Assembly (NCBI RefSeq): GCF_000368065.1
Contig: NZ_KB851200.1
Coordinates: 186,001 to 250,000 of the forward strand
Source of the DNA: Acinetobacter seifertii
GTDB lineage: Bacteria; Pseudomonadota; Gammaproteobacteria; Pseudomonadales; Moraxellaceae
Length of the DNA stretch: 64,000 nucleotides
Reading direction: 5' to 3'
Under the pieces are notes generated by a model, which had not been told where the DNA came from, did not search any database, and saw only the letters and a list, made by a program, of their open reading frames with translations. This document shows, in pieces, positions 46,592 through 55,260 of the stretch (position 1 is the stretch's first letter; each line of letters opens with the position of its first letter). A program made the translations under genes and the position numbers.

Positions 46592-47317
46592 ATGGCTGCA
46601 TTGCTTGGTGTAAACATAGACCATGTTGCTACTTTAAGACAGGCGCGCGGTACTACTTACCCAGATCCTGTAGAAGCTGCTCTCATTTGTGAACAAGCTG
46701 GCGCAGAGGGTATTACTTTGCATTTGCGTGAAGACCGTCGCCATATTCAAGATGATGACGTGCGTCGTATGCGTCCATTGTTAAAAACGCGTATGAATCT
46801 AGAGTTGGCTGTTACTGATGAAATGGTCGAGTTTGCAAAAGAAATTCAGCCACAGCATGTGTGCTTCGTTCCTGAAAAACGCCAAGAAGTGACAACGGAA
46901 GGTGGTTTGGATGTCGTAGCTAATTTTGAAAAAGTTAAGGCTGCAACTCAAGCTTTAGCTGCATTGGGTTGTGATGTATCTTTATTTATTGATGCAGATT
47001 TTGCTCAAATTGATGCGGCAATTGCATGTGGAGCACCTACGATTGAGTTACATACAGGTGCATATGCAGATGCGGAAACAGAGCAAGACCAACAAGAAGA
47101 ACTAGCACGTATCGTAAAAGGTGTCGAATACGCGGCAGCAAAAGGTTTAGTTGTAAATGCGGGTCATGGCCTCAATCTAAAAAATATTGCTCCAATTGCA
47201 GCGATTCCACAAATTCATGAGTTAAATATTGGTCACTCAATTATTGCTGAGAGTGTTTTTGTAGGTCTGGTACAGGCTGTTAAAGATATGAAAACAGCAA
47301 TTCAGGCAGCAGGATAA
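46592..47317 (+). CDS. pdxJ: Pyridoxine 5'-phosphate synthase
   Basis: Condenses 1-deoxyxylulose 5-phosphate with aminoacetone phosphate in vitamin B6 synthesis. In 241 residues the [15 protein letters not shown] start, the HLREDRRHI motif and GHGLNLKN (glycine-rich phosphate site) are typical PdxJ. It is 13 bp from recO and 6 bp from miaE. Confidence 0.97.
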   Translation: MAALLGVNIDHVATLRQARGTTYPDPVEAALICEQAGAEGITLHLREDRRHIQDDDVRRMRPLLKTRMNLELAVTDEMVEFAKEIQPQHVCFVPEKRQEVTTEGGLDVVANFEKVKAATQALAALGCDVSLFIDADFAQIDAAIACGAPTIELHTGAYADAETEQDQQEELARIVKGVEYAAAKGLVVNAGHGLNLKNIAPIAAIPQIHELNIGHSIIAESVFVGLVQAVKDMKTAIQAAG

Positions 47318-47323
47318 TTAGTA

Positions 47324-47968
47324 ATGTCGAGTATCAATTATGATGAGTTAATGCAGCCTGTATTAGACTTCTTGGGGTGTCAAACCCCAAATGAATGGTT
47401 GGATGAGGCAATCAATAATTTAGATATCTTGATGCAAGATCATGCTAATTGTGAAAAGAAAGCTGCTAGTACAGCAATGAACTTAATGTTCCGCTATAGC
47501 TTCTTTCCTGACTTACAAGTAAAACTTGCTCAGCTTGTACGAGAAGAAATGCTTCACTACGAACAAGTGCTTGAGCTTATGGCTAAGCGTGGTCAAGAGT
47601 GGACTGGTTTAAGTGCTGGACGTTATGCTGGTGGTCTCCGTAAAGAGATTCGTACCTATGAACCTGAAGCTTTAATTGACGTACTTGTGGTAGGTGCTTT
47701 TGTTGAAGCGCGTTCATGCGAACGCTTTCATGCACTGGCTCCACGTGTAGATGATGAGTTAGGACGCTATTATCGTTATCTGCTTAAATCAGAATCACGT
47801 CATTTCGAAGACTATTTAGCTCTCGCACTCGATGTGGCCAAAACAGCAAAAATGAAAAATCCTAAAGAGGATATTCAGCAGCGTATTGAACATATTCGTG
47901 AGGTTGAAAAAAATCTGATATTAACACCAGATGATACTTTCCGTTTTCACAGTGGTGTTCCTGCGTAG
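47324..47968 (+). CDS. miaE: tRNA-(ms2io6A)-hydroxylase MiaE
   Basis: Di-iron hydroxylase acting on 2-methylthio-N6-isopentenyl-A37 of tRNA. The 214-residue ferritin-like helical bundle has EEMLHYEQVLEL (about 66-77) and ESRHFEDYLAL (about 157-167) for the iron site, plus GRYAGGLRKEIR. It ends the lepA-to-miaE block with a terminator. Confidence 0.9.
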   Translation: MSSINYDELMQPVLDFLGCQTPNEWLDEAINNLDILMQDHANCEKKAASTAMNLMFRYSFFPDLQVKLAQLVREEMLHYEQVLELMAKRGQEWTGLSAGRYAGGLRKEIRTYEPEALIDVLVVGAFVEARSCERFHALAPRVDDELGRYYRYLLKSESRHFEDYLALALDVAKTAKMKNPKEDIQQRIEHIREVEKNLILTPDDTFRFHSGVPA

Positions 47969-47991
47969 TTTTTGACGGCTTTTGTTAAAAA

Positions 47992-48013
47992 AGTTTACCT
48001 TCCAAGGTAAACT
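47992..48013 (+). terminator. Terminator after miaE
   Basis: Eight-bp stem (AGTTTACC / GGTAAACT) with A and T tracts on both sides. Confidence 0.9.
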
Positions 48014-48204
48014 TTTTTTATTGGGTATAATTTATCTAGTGGGATCAAATAACTCTGCTTTTAGTTATTTAATGCATATAATTATTTAATAAATATATTT
48101 TTTATAGATTTTAATTTCTCTTAAAATTTTTAAAAAAACTTTTATTTTTTTAGCCTAATAATAAATATTGTGTAAATATAAAGGCTGATATGTTCATCAT
48201 GAGT

Positions 48205-48221
48205 TCAACTAAAATAGTTGA
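48205..48221 (+). promoter_or_regulatory. Perfect inverted repeat next to the SDR start
   Basis: TCAACTA-AAA-TAGTTGA (7-3-7) ends 8 bases before the AAGGAT ribosome site at 48230 of the SDR gene. Candidate repressor operator or translational stem. Confidence 0.4.
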
Positions 48222-48241
48222 TTATTTCCAAGGATATAAGA

Positions 48242-49003
48242 ATGTTAGCATTAGTTACAGGCGCATCGGCAGGTTTTGGTTATAGTATTTCAAAAAAGCT
48301 GATCGAGTTAGGCTATAACGTTATTGGATGCGGAAGACGGGCAGAAAAACTAGAAGAACTAAAACAACAACTGGGTGAAAAATTCTATCCATTAGTATTT
48401 GATATGACGGATACAGCAGAAAATATAAATAAGATATTTAAAGAGTTACCCAATGAATTTCAAATTGATCAAATTGACTTGCTTGTAAATAATGCAGGTT
48501 TGGCATTGGGTTTAGAGTCGGCAGATAAAGCGGAATTAGATGATTGGTACACGATGATTGATACCAATGTTAAAGGCCTTGTGACAGTTACCCGATTAAT
48601 TTTACCAAGTATGGTAAACAAGAAATCTGGCTTAATTATTAATATGGGTTCAATTGCAGGTACATACCCATATCCGGGTGGTAATGTTTACGGTGCAACA
48701 AAGGCTTTTGTAGAGCAGTTTAGTCTAAATCTTCGTGCGGATTTGGCTGGTACAGGTGTGCGCGTGACTAACGTTGAACCAGGGCTGTGTGGGGGGACTG
48801 AATTTTCACTTGTACGTTTTAAAGGGGATCAAGATAAAGTGAGTAGTCTCTATGATAAGAAAAACCCAATTTTGCCTGAAGACATTGCAAATACGGTAGC
48901 TTGGATTGCAACTCAACCACCACATATTAATATTAACCGTATAGAAATGATGCCAACAACGCAGTCTTTTAATCCTTTAAAAGTGGTTGAAGTAGAAGAA
49001 TGA
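48242..49003 (+). CDS. YdfG-like short-chain dehydrogenase
   Basis: NADP-dependent oxidoreductase, 253 residues. TGASAGFG (about 6-13) is the cofactor site, NNAG about 87-90, catalytic Ser-Tyr-Lys with YGATK (about 151-155), and the C-terminal EPGLCGGTEFS and NINRIEMMPTTQSF pieces closely match E. coli YdfG (3-hydroxy-acid dehydrogenase/malonic-semialdehyde reductase). The ATG at 48242 follows AAGGAT; an upstream in-frame start at 48218 lacks one. Lone gene after a 273-bp AT-rich gap. Confidence 0.87.
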   Translation: MLALVTGASAGFGYSISKKLIELGYNVIGCGRRAEKLEELKQQLGEKFYPLVFDMTDTAENINKIFKELPNEFQIDQIDLLVNNAGLALGLESADKAELDDWYTMIDTNVKGLVTVTRLILPSMVNKKSGLIINMGSIAGTYPYPGGNVYGATKAFVEQFSLNLRADLAGTGVRVTNVEPGLCGGTEFSLVRFKGDQDKVSSLYDKKNPILPEDIANTVAWIATQPPHININRIEMMPTTQSFNPLKVVEVEE

Positions 49004-49074
49004 TTTAACAAGAAAATATGTTGTTTAGAGTTAAGTTGTATCGTTAAACCTAACACATGCTCTAAGAAAAAATT

Positions 49075-49102
49075 AAATCCTCTATCAATAGATAGGGGAT
49101 TT
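49075..49102 (+). terminator. Terminator after the SDR gene
   Basis: Twelve-bp stem (AAATCCTCTATC / GATAGGGGATTT with one G-T) around AATA, then T's. Confidence 0.82.
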
Positions 49103-49133
49103 TTTGTAGTTATTGATAAATTTATGGCAAAAA

Positions 49134-49160
49134 AAAGCCCGCTTTAATGCTGCGGGCTTT
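49134..49160 (-). terminator. Terminator after tRNA-Asn
   Basis: AAAGCCCGC / GCGGGCTTT stem with a 9-base loop, followed on the minus strand by a T run. Confidence 0.85.
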
Positions 49161-49168
49161 TTAGTATT

Positions 49169-49244
49169 TGGCTCTCCCACCTGGGCTCGAACCAGGGACC
49201 TGCGGATTAACAGTCCGTCGCTCTACCGACTGAGCTATGGGAGA
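49169..49244 (-). tRNA. tRNA-Asn (anticodon GTT)
   Basis: Reverse strand folds as a cloverleaf: acceptor TCTCCCA/TGGGAGA, D-loop with AGCTCAGTCGGTAGAGC, anticodon loop CTGTTAATC (GTT), T-arm with GGTTCGAGCC, discriminator G and a genomically encoded CCA. Length 76. It is followed by a terminator. Confidence 0.97.
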
Positions 49245-49479
49245 ATCTGCATGCGATTATAAGGAGATTTTGACAAGGGTCAAGTGAAAATCGTCATGTT
49301 TCCTTCATTTTTGTGTTGTATGCTTTTTATTTGACCAGGTTGGGTGGCAAACTCATAAATTACTTGCACTTTAAAAACTGAATTGCTAGATTCAAAAAAG
49401 AACAAGCGTTTGGAGAAATCCAAACAGTGTGGATTTAAACCAACTTGCCAGCACTAAAATGGCTAAATCGGAGATAAGT

Positions 49480-49908
49480 ATGAAAACACTTACTATTGCC
49501 TCTATTTTTTCTAATTTTGATTTTTATCAACGTAATTATCTTAATATATTAAATCAACCTGAATCCTATTACACATGTGTAGAAGATGCGTGGATTGATG
49601 CTTTTCCATTTAAAAAGCAGAGATTGTACTTAGGTGATTTGCTACAACTCTGGTTTAGTTCAAAGTGGAATGTGCGTACTTCATTTAAAGTCTTAAAGTG
49701 TTCCAAATTGCTAGATCAATCGCAACCTCTTTATATTTTCCAGCTCGATGGCGAATTATTGTTAGGTAAAAATAAAGTTCTGGCTTGGTCTACTCAGCAT
49801 CGTGAAGTTGTCGAGCTTCAACTTAAAAATATTTGGGCGCCATATGTGATTGCTCAAACTTGTGAACGTCCAATTATTCCTTACGTCATAAAAAAGGCAG
49901 CCGTTTAA
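49480..49908 (+). CDS. Unrecognised cytoplasmic protein, 142 residues
   Basis: The ATG at 49480 is preceded by GGAGATAAG and gives 142 residues; upstream in-frame starts at 49429 (GTG) and 49459 lack a comparable site. No signal, membrane segment or known motif. It is hydrophobic-aromatic with several Trp (WIDAFPF, LQLWFSSKW, LAWSTQH). Its last codons carry a stem that is the terminator of the opposite gene. Function unknown. Confidence 0.65.
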   Translation: MKTLTIASIFSNFDFYQRNYLNILNQPESYYTCVEDAWIDAFPFKKQRLYLGDLLQLWFSSKWNVRTSFKVLKCSKLLDQSQPLYIFQLDGELLLGKNKVLAWSTQHREVVELQLKNIWAPYVIAQTCERPIIPYVIKKAAV

Positions 49909-49916
49909 AGCTGCCT
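49895..49916 (-). terminator. Terminator of the downstream thioesterase, overlapping the end of the plus-strand gene
   Basis: AGGCAGC / GCTGCCT stem, 8-base loop that contains the plus-strand stop codon. Minus-strand reading gives a T-run after the stem. Confidence 0.85.
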
Positions 49917-49923
49917 CTATTCT

Positions 49924-50361
49924 TTATGGGCGAATAATCATGCAGGTTGCTGTCGCATAAGCATACAGTTTACCTTCTTCATCAATAATTTTTCCTTCGG
50001 AAATACCCAAGTTTTTACTTAAATTAATAACTTTTCCTGTGGCAATTAAAGCCTGATTTTGGGGAATAGGGCGGCACATTTTTACATTAAGGTCGATGGT
50101 GCCATAACCCACACCTGCGGGTAACATCGTATGAACAGCACAGCCTGTTACCGAGTCTAGGACTGTTGCAGCAAAGCCACCATGTACACCACCTAATGGG
50201 TTTAAATGGTTGAGATCTGCTTGTGCTTTAAAGGTTACAGATCCTTCAGAGATTTCAGTAGGTTGCATAGGTATAGTTTTGCTAATACTGGCAGGTGGAA
50301 TGTGACCTTCAATCATGGCTTGTAAAAATTCGAGGCCTGTCATTTCCATAGGATTTTTCAT
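49924..50361 (-). CDS. PaaI-family hotdog thioesterase
   Basis: A 145-residue hotdog-fold acyl-CoA thioesterase with GGVHGGFAATVLDSVTGCAV (about 57-76), the classical HGG motif of the PaaI group with the aspartate used in catalysis. Preceded by a good 130-bp gap; terminated by a hairpin in the neighbour's 3' end. Substrate unknown. Confidence 0.88.
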   Translation of the reverse strand: MKNPMEMTGLEFLQAMIEGHIPPASISKTIPMQPTEISEGSVTFKAQADLNHLNPLGGVHGGFAATVLDSVTGCAVHTMLPAGVGYGTIDLNVKMCRPIPQNQALIATGKVINLSKNLGISEGKIIDEEGKLYAYATATCMIIRP

Positions 50362-50547
50362 TTTTTGAGTCCTTCAGTAATTAAAGTTCTAAAATAGAAC
50401 TTGATGCTAAATTAGGCGTTAAAATGCATATTGTCAAGTTAGCAAGTACAAGAAATATGGCTATTTTATAGTTTATAAACTTGTAAAATTTAGTTGAGCA
50501 GAATATTTTATAACCCTAAAAATATAAACTTCTTGCGGAAAATAATA

Positions 50548-50958
50548 ATGAACGGTCAGTGTCTATGCGGTGAAACAACTTTTGAAGTTGAATTAAAAAA
50601 TCATGATGTACATGCTTGCCATTGTTCGATGTGTCGTAGACAAACTAGTGGTGTCATTATGACAGTTGATGTGGTCAAAGGTAGTTTAAAGTTTATTCAG
50701 CAAAAGCATCTTAGCGTATTTAACTCTTCTGAATGGGGCGAAAGAGGCTTTTGTAATACTTGTGGAACAACAATTTTTTGGAGAACGAAAGATCAAAACT
50801 ACTGTAATATCAATGTATTTTCTTTAAATGATCCAATAGAAGACTTGAATTTAGATATGGAAATTTTTATTGATTCAAAACCCGATTTTTATACTTTCCA
50901 AAATCAAACAAAAAAATTAACTGAGGCTGAGGTAGTTGCCTTGTTTAACCCAGAATAA
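50548..50958 (+). CDS. GFA-family (glutathione-dependent formaldehyde-activating enzyme-like) protein
   Basis: A 136-residue Mss4-like zinc fold: NGQCLCGE at the start (C5, C7), ACHCSMCRR (C24, C26, C29) and FCNTCGT in the second half. These seven cysteines bind two zincs in Gfa. Role as glutathione-formaldehyde adduct handling is inferred for the family; many members are uncharacterised. The ATG at 50548 gives the family's N-terminus; an earlier in-frame start at 50494 has no good ribosome site. Confidence 0.85.
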   Translation: MNGQCLCGETTFEVELKNHDVHACHCSMCRRQTSGVIMTVDVVKGSLKFIQQKHLSVFNSSEWGERGFCNTCGTTIFWRTKDQNYCNINVFSLNDPIEDLNLDMEIFIDSKPDFYTFQNQTKKLTEAEVVALFNPE

Positions 50959-50970
50959 TTTTAATTATAA

Positions 50971-50996
50971 AAAAGGCCTCAATTTTGAGGCCTTTT
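50971..50996. terminator. Bidirectional terminator between GFA-like gene and aspartate aminotransferase
   Basis: AAAAGGCCTCA / TGAGGCCTTTT, ATTT loop, A and T tracts on both sides. Confidence 0.92.
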
Positions 50997-51009
50997 TTAA
51001 TTTTACAAA

Positions 51010-52245
51010 TTATTTAGCAGCCTTTTCTGCTTCAATTGAAGCGATCGCAGCGTCAACACCTTCAATCGATTCAGCAGCTTTTTTGATACGTGCTAACGCA
51101 TCAACAAGTACTTCATCAGCTGTTGCATATGAAATACGCATGAAGCCGCCTAAACCAAATGCATCACCAGGAACAACTGCTACGCCAGTTTCTTCAAGTA
51201 ACCATTCAGAGAATTCTGTGCAAGACTTTAAGCCTTTTGCACGAATAAGAGGGCGAATGTTTGCATAGGCATAGAATGCACCATCAGCAGGTAAGCAAGA
51301 GATACCTTTGATGTCATTTAAGCCGTTTACAACTAAGTCATGACGGCGTTTAAACGCTTCAATCATTGGTTCTAAAACATCTTGTGGGCCATTCAATGCA
51401 GCTTCAGCAGCAACTTGTGAAATTGAAGTTGGGTTAGAAGTTGATTGAGACTGGATTTTTTTCATTGCACCAATGATTTTTGCTGGGCCGGCTGCATAGC
51501 CAATACGCCAACCAGTCATTGCATATGCCTTAGAAACACCATTTAAAACAATTGTGCGGTCATATAAATCTGGAGCAACAGTTGCAATGTTATAGAACTC
51601 ATCTTCCCAACGAATTGGTTCATACATGTCATCAGAAGCAACAAATACTTGTGGATGACGACGTAAAACTTCAGCTAAAGCTTCTAATTCAGCTTTGCTA
51701 TAAATCATACCTGTTGGGTTAGATGGGCTGTTTAGTACCACTAAACGAGTATTTGGTGTAATAGCAGCTTCTAATTGTTCAGGAGTGATTTTGAAGCGTT
51801 GCTCTTCACCACATTTCACAATAACTGGTGTACCTTCAGCAATAATCACCATATCTGGATAGCTTACCCAGAACGGTGCAGGGATGATCACTTCATCGCC
51901 TTTGTTTAATAGAGCAAGCGCCAAGTTAAAGAAGCTTTGCTTACCACCACATGACACCAAAATCTGGTTTGCTTGATAATCAAGATTATTATCACGCTTA
52001 AATTTAGCAATAATTGCTTTTTTTAATCCAGGAGTACCATCTACAGCCGTATATTTGGTGAAACCATTATTAATCGCTTCAATTGCAGCATCTTTGATGT
52101 GTTGCGGGGTATCAAAGTCTGGTTCGCCAGCACCTAAACCAATCACGTTCTTGCCAGCAGCTTTAAGTTCAGCAGCTTTGTTGGTTACAGCAAGTGTAGG
52201 GGACGGTTTGATGGCATTGACACGATCAGAAAGACGTACGTCCAC
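51010..52245 (-). CDS. Aspartate/aromatic aminotransferase (class I PLP)
   Basis: A 411-residue pyridoxal-phosphate aminotransferase with the VVLNSPSNPTG segment (about 170-180), the Schiff-base lysine in LNGVSKAYAMTGWRIGY (about 236-252), and the final RISYATAD with the carboxylate-binding Arg. It resembles class Ib aspartate aminotransferases (thermophile/rhizobial type), not E. coli AspC. AAT activity is inferred. Minus strand, alone. Confidence 0.9.
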   Translation of the reverse strand: MDVRLSDRVNAIKPSPTLAVTNKAAELKAAGKNVIGLGAGEPDFDTPQHIKDAAIEAINNGFTKYTAVDGTPGLKKAIIAKFKRDNNLDYQANQILVSCGGKQSFFNLALALLNKGDEVIIPAPFWVSYPDMVIIAEGTPVIVKCGEEQRFKITPEQLEAAITPNTRLVVLNSPSNPTGMIYSKAELEALAEVLRRHPQVFVASDDMYEPIRWEDEFYNIATVAPDLYDRTIVLNGVSKAYAMTGWRIGYAAGPAKIIGAMKKIQSQSTSNPTSISQVAAEAALNGPQDVLEPMIEAFKRRHDLVVNGLNDIKGISCLPADGAFYAYANIRPLIRAKGLKSCTEFSEWLLEETGVAVVPGDAFGLGGFMRISYATADEVLVDALARIKKAAESIEGVDAAIASIEAEKAAK

Positions 52246-52453
52246 GGCAATATTCCTCTTATGGGATTAAAAAATAAAAAGCATACTATCTTATCGCAAA
52301 AATTAAGTAATTTGCGGATGCAGGTATTTTTAGATGTAAAAAAGTTTAATTTAGGAACGTTCTTGTTGCGGTTTTATTCAATTGAAGCTTTTTTCGAAAG
52401 AAATGAGAAAAATCCTTTATAATAAATCGCAATCGAAATATCGAGACTGAATT

Positions 52454-52633
52454 ATGACTGAGCAACAGCCAAAACAGAAAAAGGCTTTGGTGAAATTGCC
52501 ATTCCCAATGCCGAATGAAAGCAATCAAGCTGGTGATGCTGTACACAACCAAGTGCGTCCGAAGCCAGAGCAATATGCAGATAGAACTTGGATGCCTCCT
52601 CGTGGTACCCGTCGTTCTATGGGTAAGCGTTAA
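52454..52633 (+). CDS. Small basic conserved-looking protein, 59 residues
   Basis: An ATG at 52454 opens a 59-codon frame with no usual domain: MTEQQPKQKKALVKLPF, an N/D-rich centre, and a Arg/Lys-rich end (PPRGTRRSMGKR). Charge and low-complexity suggest RNA or nucleoid association, by composition only. A good terminator follows at once (52641), supporting a real gene. It is just too short for the usual 60-residue cut. Confidence 0.6.
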   Translation: MTEQQPKQKKALVKLPFPMPNESNQAGDAVHNQVRPKPEQYADRTWMPPRGTRRSMGKR

Positions 52634-52640
52634 TTTAAAA

Positions 52641-52661
52641 AAACAGGCAATATGCCTGTTT
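52641..52661. terminator. Terminator shared by the 59-residue gene and the GGDEF gene
   Basis: AAACAGGCA / TGCCTGTTT with ATA loop, T tracts both ways. Confidence 0.88.
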
Positions 52662-52663
52662 TT

Positions 52664-54100
52664 TTATTGTTGTAGTACTTCTTGATAATAAATTTTTTTC
52701 TTTTGATACATATGGTGATCTGCGCGTTTTAGCATATCCTCTACATGTTCATTGTCTTTTGTTGTTGCATGCCCAATAGCAATACTAATTGGGTGACTTG
52801 AGTAATATTGATTGTCTATATTGAAAAGTTCCTGAATCGTTTGAAGCATCATTAAAACATTCGCTTCGTCTGCTCCGGGCATTAAAACAACGAACTCATC
52901 TCCACCAATTCGAGAAGCGGTATAAGCAGTATGTGTGATTGCCTGATTTAGAATATTACCTACACGGCGTAACAACCCATCGCCAATATCATGACCCAGT
53001 TGATCATTGGTTTCTTTTAAACCATTCATATCTAAAAAAATTGATGAAACAGGGCGGATAATACTACGATTTAAACGATTAAGTTCTTCTGTAAAGAATG
53101 CGCGGTTATAGAGTTTAGTCAGTACATCATGTTGCCCTAAATATTCGAGATAATTTTCAGCTTTCTTTCGAGCTGTAATATCTGTGAGTGCAACCTGTAC
53201 CAGTCCCCATGTCTCTTCATAGCCTGGGAATACAGTAAATTGCAGTAGGACATTTCTAATTTGTCCATCTAATGCATAATTAATTGCTTCACGCTTGTGG
53301 TGAATATTTCCTTGCCATAGCTCAATCAGTTGTTCTCTAAAGGTTTCCACCATCTCATCGGCAAAAATTTTATGGGTATTTTTTAGCAAAGTGTTTTTAT
53401 CGGGTGCTTTAAATAAATCGAGGGTCGACTGATTAACATCTAAAATCAAAATATCTTCGATACATTGACGAACAAATTCAGGATGTACATCTAAAAAAGT
53501 TCTAAAATCTTCTATACCTAATAATCTAAGCTGATCAATTCTGTTTTTAATACGACTAAAATCTTCGACCCAAAGAGAAGTGGGTGAGTAAATAAACATT
53601 GACTCTGCTAAACGTCTATTTTTCTCTTCTTGACGGAGTGCGTTTTTGTAAGGAGTAATATCTTCAGTCGTAATTAAAATACGGCTAAAGGTGGCTTCAG
53701 AGCCTGGTAAAATTGCCCCCCGTAGTTGTACATCAATAGGTTTACCAGAGAGCGTGTAATTTATAGTAGTACTTGAGAAGTGGGTTTTGCCATTCCATAA
53801 CGCTTCGAGTTCGTGAATATGGGCTTCAAACATCTCTTTTTTAAAAATAAGATCTAAGTTCGCGCACAATTCTTCTTGGTTTTTTGCTTCAAAAAGTTCT
53901 AAAGCTTTTTGATTGACTTTGATCACTTTAATTTTATGAGCACATTCAATAATTAGATTTTTATTTTGGCTTAGAAAATCATATAGGTTTTCAATCCCTT
54001 GGCTTTTCCATAAGTCAAATAACTGTTTAACTTCACTGAAATCCTCAATCCACATTGGAATTGGGGTTAGGTCAAAAATTGAAGAATCTAAAGTTTCCAT
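52664..54100 (-). CDS. Double-PAS GGDEF protein (diguanylate cyclase)
   Basis: A cytoplasmic 478-residue sensor. Two homologous PAS-like domains (about 1-145 and 150-300), each beginning with the P(I/T)(P/S)(M/L)W(I/V)EDFS motif and ending DIT, are followed by a GGDEF domain (about 310-478) with the intact RIGGDEF signature. No RxxD inhibitory site five residues before the signature (HTAY there), so product inhibition is probably absent. No EAL domain. Start chosen at the ATG 54100; an upstream in-frame TTG at 54130 exists. Predicted to make cyclic di-GMP from two GTP; ligand of the PAS domains unknown. Confidence 0.9.
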   Translation of the reverse strand: METLDSSIFDLTPIPMWIEDFSEVKQLFDLWKSQGIENLYDFLSQNKNLIIECAHKIKVIKVNQKALELFEAKNQEELCANLDLIFKKEMFEAHIHELEALWNGKTHFSSTTINYTLSGKPIDVQLRGAILPGSEATFSRILITTEDITPYKNALRQEEKNRRLAESMFIYSPTSLWVEDFSRIKNRIDQLRLLGIEDFRTFLDVHPEFVRQCIEDILILDVNQSTLDLFKAPDKNTLLKNTHKIFADEMVETFREQLIELWQGNIHHKREAINYALDGQIRNVLLQFTVFPGYEETWGLVQVALTDITARKKAENYLEYLGQHDVLTKLYNRAFFTEELNRLNRSIIRPVSSIFLDMNGLKETNDQLGHDIGDGLLRRVGNILNQAITHTAYTASRIGGDEFVVLMPGADEANVLMMLQTIQELFNIDNQYYSSHPISIAIGHATTKDNEHVEDMLKRADHHMYQKKKIYYQEVLQQ

Positions 54101-54274
54101 ATGTTTCTTTAAGTATTCAGTTTGTCTCAAAGTATAGTGAGAAAAATTAAGATTTGGAAAGATAAACAGATTAAATCTATTAGAATAATTAAAATAAAGA
54201 ATATTTAATGTAAGTGAAATAACATAATGAGAAAGCAGAGGTTATCTGCTTAACTCATAAAATGACAAAATAAA

Positions 54275-55066
54275 TTAGCGGTTAATTGGGTGTTCAATGT
54301 ATTTTTCACCACGCCATAATTTAATAAAGTCTTGCTCATCGAAATCATATAGTTCCATAAGTGCAACAATAACACTTACGAAAATCATCGCGCCTTCTGA
54401 ATTACCATGAATATTGAAAATCTTACCATTGAGCTTACCCAAAATATCACTTAATTCATGATCACGGCCTCTGCCATAACGGTCACGAGGATACAATTCT
54501 TCATTAAGTACGATAAGTGCTACTGCTTTTTCAGCATTCGATAAATCTGTTTTATCTAAAGCTTCTTCAAAAGACTCGCTACCATGATTAAAGTAAAAGA
54601 TGACTTCATCATTAATGAAACTTTGAACCATTTTTTGAGTAAGTGTCGGGAACTGTGAAACAGCATTTTCTTCGACATATGGTTTAAATGATTCAGGGAA
54701 AATTACATTGTGATATATGCCCTTAAAAAGCGGAGCAATTTCAGAAACTTTATAACCTGCGATTCCACATCCTAAAGCAGTCACAAAGTACTTCATTTTA
54801 GGATGATTTTTTGCATAAATTTTAAAGTCTTCAACATAATGCTCGATTTGGGAGAGCGGCATTTGTTGAATATGTTCATTTAGAGTTGGAATTGCAAAGC
54901 TTTGTCCAGCCCAGCCACGACCTACACCTTCAACTGCACCAAAGTGCTGACTAGCAACTCGGGCAGCTCCACTACCGTGTTGCCCGGCAAGATTGCTTCC
55001 AAATACGAAAACTGTATCTTCAGGAAGTTCCGTTACAATGCTTTCATCATGGTATTGGTATGACAT
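54275..55066 (-). CDS. A1S_2505-like phage-related protein with macro-like N-terminal domain
   Basis: A 263-residue two-part protein. The N-terminal half (about 15-125) has VFVFGSNLAGQHGSGAA, GRGWAGQSFAIPT and VTALGCGIAGYKVSEIAPLF, a pattern like macro-type domains found in phages and bacteria. The C-terminal half (about 150-263) is helical, acidic, with the NHGSESFEEALDK segment. I recall the family being named after A. baumannii locus A1S_2505; that is memory, not a search. Role in ADP-ribose or NAD metabolism is inference. Located between two GGDEF genes, transcribed alone. Confidence 0.65.
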   Translation of the reverse strand: MSYQYHDESIVTELPEDTVFVFGSNLAGQHGSGAARVASQHFGAVEGVGRGWAGQSFAIPTLNEHIQQMPLSQIEHYVEDFKIYAKNHPKMKYFVTALGCGIAGYKVSEIAPLFKGIYHNVIFPESFKPYVEENAVSQFPTLTQKMVQSFINDEVIFYFNHGSESFEEALDKTDLSNAEKAVALIVLNEELYPRDRYGRGRDHELSDILGKLNGKIFNIHGNSEGAMIFVSVIVALMELYDFDEQDFIKLWRGEKYIEHPINR

Positions 55067-55260
55067 ATTCTTATCATTAAATAGAGTATAAGCTCATGTT
55101 GCAGTTGATTGCGGGAAGGGTCAATACCTGTTTGCATTTTTCTTTTATAATTTTTTATAAGACTGTACTCAATGAAGATGAAAGTTATCAATTCATTTTA
55201 TAAAGAAAGGCTTATAAGAAACTGATATGTTTTTATAGAGTCATAAAGTAAAGGTCTTAC

